Positions 61,488 through 64,000 of a stretch of DNA of 64,000 bases are shown piece by piece (positions within the stretch are counted from its first letter, which is position 1; each line of letters begins with the position of its first letter). The position numbers and the translations under genes were made by a program. The notes below the pieces were generated by a model. That model did not search any database and was not told where the DNA came from. It saw only the letters and a list, made by a program, of their open reading frames with translations. The DNA is from Maribacter orientalis (GTDB lineage Bacteria; Bacteroidota; Bacteroidia; Flavobacteriales; Flavobacteriaceae): assembly GCF_900109345.1 (NCBI RefSeq), contig NZ_FNZN01000003.1:62001-126000 (forward strand), given 5' to 3'.

Positions 61488-61847
61488 ATGAAGGTCTTCT
61501 TTCTATTTTTGTTTGTCAATTTTTCGATTACATCCTGTTCAGATGATGACCCTGATCCAGGGTGTTACCAGGAGCTTGGCCTAAAAATTATTGAAACGAT
61601 TAAAGGAGAGCGAGGTACAATCAGGGCACCAGGCAATCAATTTTGTTCTGACGACTATGTAATAGAGTCCTTGGTCAAGGTAGGAAACCGTCCATTAGGG
61701 TCTTTGATTCCCTGCAATTTGGACTCTGAATTTCAAATCGACGGGGCTACCGTTATTTATAGTGGTTACGTTTATGAAAGAATAAATGATGGGGATCAAT
61801 GTGCCGATTTTTTTGAAATAACTGAAATACGATTGAATAACCAATAA
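61488..61847 (+). CDS. Small hypothetical lipoprotein
   Basis: 119 aa from the ATG at 61488; the longer frame (61470) puts six extra residues before the signal. MKVFFLFLFVNFSITSC is a type II signal peptide followed by SDDDPDPG, the acidic surface-export pattern. The mature part has four Cys (CYQEL, FCSDD, IPCNL, DQCAD), suggesting two disulfides, and beta-strand-rich sequence. Unknown family. Followed after 10 bp by the broken metalloprotease gene, so possibly co-transcribed; it could be an inhibitor or partner (guess). Confidence 0.7.
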   Translation: MKVFFLFLFVNFSITSCSDDDPDPGCYQELGLKIIETIKGERGTIRAPGNQFCSDDYVIESLVKVGNRPLGSLIPCNLDSEFQIDGATVIYSGYVYERINDGDQCADFFEITEIRLNNQ

Positions 61848-61857
61848 ACCATAGAAA

Positions 61858-62826
61858 ATGAAAAACATTAACCTATCATTACTTGTTTTTTTATTGGCCT
61901 GTACTTTGGCATATTCTCAAAAAAGGGTTTTGTCAAGAGACATAACGGTCACTTCTTCAGAGGAACTACGGTTACTGAATACATTTAAAGAATATCAAGT
62001 AGTGGAAATCGATTTGGCCAAATTTTCGGAAGACGTTACCCCTTTAAAAGAAACAAGAATCTTGTGGGATATCGGAAAATCAAATAATTTGGACATCCAG
62101 CTATATCCCCATGACATACGATCTCCTTCCTTTAAGGCCGCAATGGTGATGGAAAAAGGGATTACCAACGTGGAAATTAACAAAACCGTTACATATAAGG
62201 GGTATCTAACCAATACGGGGAACAAGGTTAGATTAACTATTACTGATAATTTTATTTATGGCAGTATTCAAACTGACGAAGGGCTTTTAATGATTGATCA
62301 ATTGAAGTATGTTTTAAAGGACAAAAGCATACCATCAAATAAACTAGTTATCTACAACAACAATAATGTTAAAGAGGGCAATCTCGTTTGTGGTACTCCA
62401 GATACAGAAATAGAAGGCCGATCAGCGCAAGAGGGGGTAATTGCATATTCTTCATCCGCCGGGTGCAATATAGTTGAAGTTAATGTGGATTGTGATACGG
62501 AATATTGGAATGATTATAATGATGCTTCGTTTACAAGGATGTTGGCAGAATTCAATATGATACAAGACGTTTATGAGGATGAATAGGATGCAATCTTAAG
62601 CGTTTCAACATTACATGTATTTATAGGTGGTGTTTATGTTTCATCCAACCCAAATACCATAATCAATGAAGCAAAAAGCATATGGTCGTCCTCACCTTAT
62701 AGTTACGAATTAAGAGATCTTGTGCATCATTTTACTGGTAAAACCACAGGTATATATGGGCAGGCCTCTTCTATTGGGGCGACATGCAATGAAACTACCC
62801 CTGTATGTTTCTCCGAGGTTAGTATT
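61858..62826 (+). pseudogene. Broken reprolysin-like secreted metalloprotease gene
   Basis: The 5' part (242 codons) has signal peptide MKNINLSLLVFLLACTLAYS, a propeptide-like domain (FKEYQVVEIDLAKF, SNNLDIQLYPHDI, TVTYKGYLTNTG) and the start of the catalytic region (FTRMLAEFNMIQDVYEDE). A TAG at 62584-62586 interrupts. The same frame continues STLHVFIGGVYVSSNPNTI, then LRDLVHHFTGKTTGIYGQA and CNETTPVCFSEV, as expected of M12-type proteases just before HExxH. Homology then stops near 62820-62830, where the opposite-strand gene takes over. The zinc-binding part is gone. Confidence 0.75.
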
Positions 62827-63120
62827 GAAATTTATAGGTTGAACTATCACATTACTTCTTTCAAATCTTACTCCTGATGAACCAACAGTATAGATATATA
62901 AATTACTATTTCCAACCATTTGGGTAGATTGCTTAGTCAAGTTCGTTGTAAACTGTATTCTAACTGTCGAATTGGTACCGAAATCGATATTACCGCAATT
63001 GTTAATCGGTGTTCCACTTATATACTGCATGTTAGAAATTGTTACTCCAACTTGACCCAACAAAGTTGTACACAGCATCAAATATATTAATGTGATTGAT
63101 ATTTTTATAGAGCTTTTCAT
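62710..63120 (-). CDS. Secreted beta-rich protein with a C-terminus running into foreign antisense DNA
   Basis: 136 aa. Signal peptide MKSSIKISITLIYLMLCTTLLG, then VTISNMQYISGTPINNCGNIDFG and TNSTVRIQFTTNL, a beta-sandwich look. The last ~30 residues (GSFIACRPNRRGLPIYTCGF...) are the antisense of the broken metalloprotease gene and do not look native. The real gene probably continued further and was cut at about 62820-62830. The product may therefore be a truncated remnant. Eleven bp separate it from the upstream beta-barrel gene on the same strand. Confidence 0.55.
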   Translation of the reverse strand: MKSSIKISITLIYLMLCTTLLGQVGVTISNMQYISGTPINNCGNIDFGTNSTVRIQFTTNLTKQSTQMVGNSNLYIYTVGSSGVRFERSNVIVQPINFNTNLGETYRGSFIACRPNRRGLPIYTCGFTSKMMHKIS

Positions 63121-63131
63121 AATGAAATAAT

Positions 63132-63698
63132 TTATTTTATTAAATGGATTTGAAAACCTAAAGCGATTTGGAAATTATTGTATGAAGAACTTGCAGAGCT
63201 ATCAGGTATTAATTTTCCGCTATTATATTCTAGGGTTACCTCCAACGCTACACTACTATTAAAAAATATCGCAGGGCCTGCCTTAAAGCCATAAGCATTA
63301 GAATTCGATTTATTATTGCCAGATTGAGATTGAGATGCTCCATAAATATAATTTGCCTGCAACAGTATATTAACGCGCTTATCTTCCTCTAAAAAATAGT
63401 ATCTCGCAAATGGACCAATTCCATATGAAAAGCTATTTTCAAAATCTTTTGGCATTGAACTCCCAAGGTTAAGAAGACTCCCAACAGCAAATCTATTTGC
63501 AAGAAAATAACCGATATTAGGGGAAACATTAATACCAAAACCTTTATTAATATTTTCTAAACCATTACTTGAAGACTTATTTTCATATGATGAAAAATTT
63601 CCAGTACCCCCAACTAGCCAATTGCCTTTTGTTATTTGACCATTAACCGCAGCAGTGCCCATAATTACCATAATATGCGCTAAATATAATATTCTCAT
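63132..63698 (-). CDS. Outer-membrane beta-barrel protein
   Basis: 188 aa. Signal peptide MRILYLAHIMVIMGTAAVNG before QITKGNWLVGG. Alternating hydrophobic strands with Gly and aromatic girdles (NVSPNIGYFLANRFAVGSLL, GIGPFARYYFL, VNILLQANYIYGAS, FKAGPAIFFN, ALEVTLEYNSG) end in NNFQIALGFQIHLIK, about eight strands of an OmpW/OmpX-like barrel common in Bacteroidota. First gene of a likely two-gene unit. Function unknown. Confidence 0.85.
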   Translation of the reverse strand: MRILYLAHIMVIMGTAAVNGQITKGNWLVGGTGNFSSYENKSSSNGLENINKGFGINVSPNIGYFLANRFAVGSLLNLGSSMPKDFENSFSYGIGPFARYYFLEEDKRVNILLQANYIYGASQSQSGNNKSNSNAYGFKAGPAIFFNSSVALEVTLEYNSGKLIPDSSASSSYNNFQIALGFQIHLIK

Positions 63699-64000
63699 AA
63701 ATTTTGAATTTTGATTGATCTTAAGAATTGAATTTTTATTTTTTTAGAGATTTACTTCATCCCGAAGTCAATGCTCGTTTTCCTTTAGTATACCTGCCGT
63801 TCTTCTTAGTTAAAAAGGCTGACATTAAACAATGTAATTGAAGTCTTGTATACCTTTCGAAAATTTTAAGGAACAGAGTAAAATCTCTTTTGGCATTTAT
63901 TTAAAATTTTCTGGAGGTTATGTGAAGATTTATAACCTGAGTAATTTTTAATCATAAGAAACCATTTTTTAATTGTTATAGAGTTGACACGGCTTTTCCC
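63699..64000. other. Right-edge region without a supported gene
   Basis: AT-rich, no open frame over 60 codons with credible features and no clear terminator. It contains the upstream region of the beta-barrel gene. Confidence 0.35.

Noticed and set aside
1-64000. CRISPR array or classical multi-gene defence island
   Set aside because: No regularly spaced repeats and no cas, restriction, retron or CBASS-type genes were seen.

Overview
The window is low-GC DNA from a marine-type member of the Bacteroidota, most likely family Flavobacteriaceae. The evidence is several lipoproteins with acidic residues just after the lipobox Cys, C-terminal type IX secretion (T9SS) sorting domains, TAnnTTTG-type -7 boxes, few Shine-Dalgarno sites, and NamZ (DUF1343), HerA-like and WcaF-like families arranged as is usual in that group. 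I cannot name the genus from the sequence alone.

Layout. 0-4.7 kb: two secreted proteins built from lipocalin-like modules, then the housekeeping genes ffh and folD and a tiny lipoprotein. 4.9-12.8 kb: a PAS histidine kinase, a secreted esterase, an internally deleted IS982-type element, a T9SS-exported metalloprotease, an aldo/keto reductase, and a minus-strand group (VOC protein, alpha/beta hydrolase, lipoprotein). 12.8-22.5 kb: HerA-like ATPase, queE, a lipoprotein metzincin-like protease, a methyltransferase, a YkgJ-type Cys-cluster protein, a DTW-domain protein lying between two copies of the YkgJ 3' end, a HEPN-like protein, a sterol desaturase-family protein, NamZ and a LolC/E-type permease. 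22.6-30.9 kb: M20 peptidase, aldose epimerase-like protein, HMCES/YedK-type protein, a shortened TfoX-like gene, a sulfur pair (SulP transporter and MBL-rhodanese protein), small membrane proteins, and an exonuclease/GIY-YIG fusion.

31.3-55 kb is the exopolysaccharide region. Two WecA-type initiating sugar-phosphate transferases flank a decayed stretch (a broken polysaccharide-lyase-like lipoprotein, a small HTH-like gene, a fused phosphodiesterase/alkaline phosphatase). From 37.3 kb a plus-strand cluster runs to a strong terminator at 55.05 kb: wecA-like, gmd and fcl (GDP-L-fucose supply), a Wzx-like flippase, a Wzy-like polymerase, three GT4 and two GT2 glycosyltransferases, a CapK-like adenylate-forming enzyme, two WcaF-like acyltransferases, an ATP-grasp protein, and a Wzc-type co-polymerase/tyrosine kinase. 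Together these predict a fucose-containing, O-acylated, Wzx/Wzy-dependent polysaccharide. No Wza-type outer-membrane exporter is in the window.

55.3-64 kb: after a secreted phosphodiesterase comes a hairpin-rich segment ending in an intrinsic terminator (candidate non-coding RNA, about 56.45-56.73 kb). Next is a minus-strand tRNA-3'-end-like sequence that may be an attachment-site scar. To its right lies accessory DNA: a tandem pair of paralogous unknown secreted proteins, a Cys/His hydrolase-like T9SS protein split by one in-frame TGA, a decayed toxin-antitoxin module, a broken reprolysin-like metalloprotease running head-on into a minus-strand secreted protein, and a beta-barrel protein. 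The most interesting parts are the candidate RNA, the possible att scar, and the 57.5-60.2 kb secreted-protein locus.
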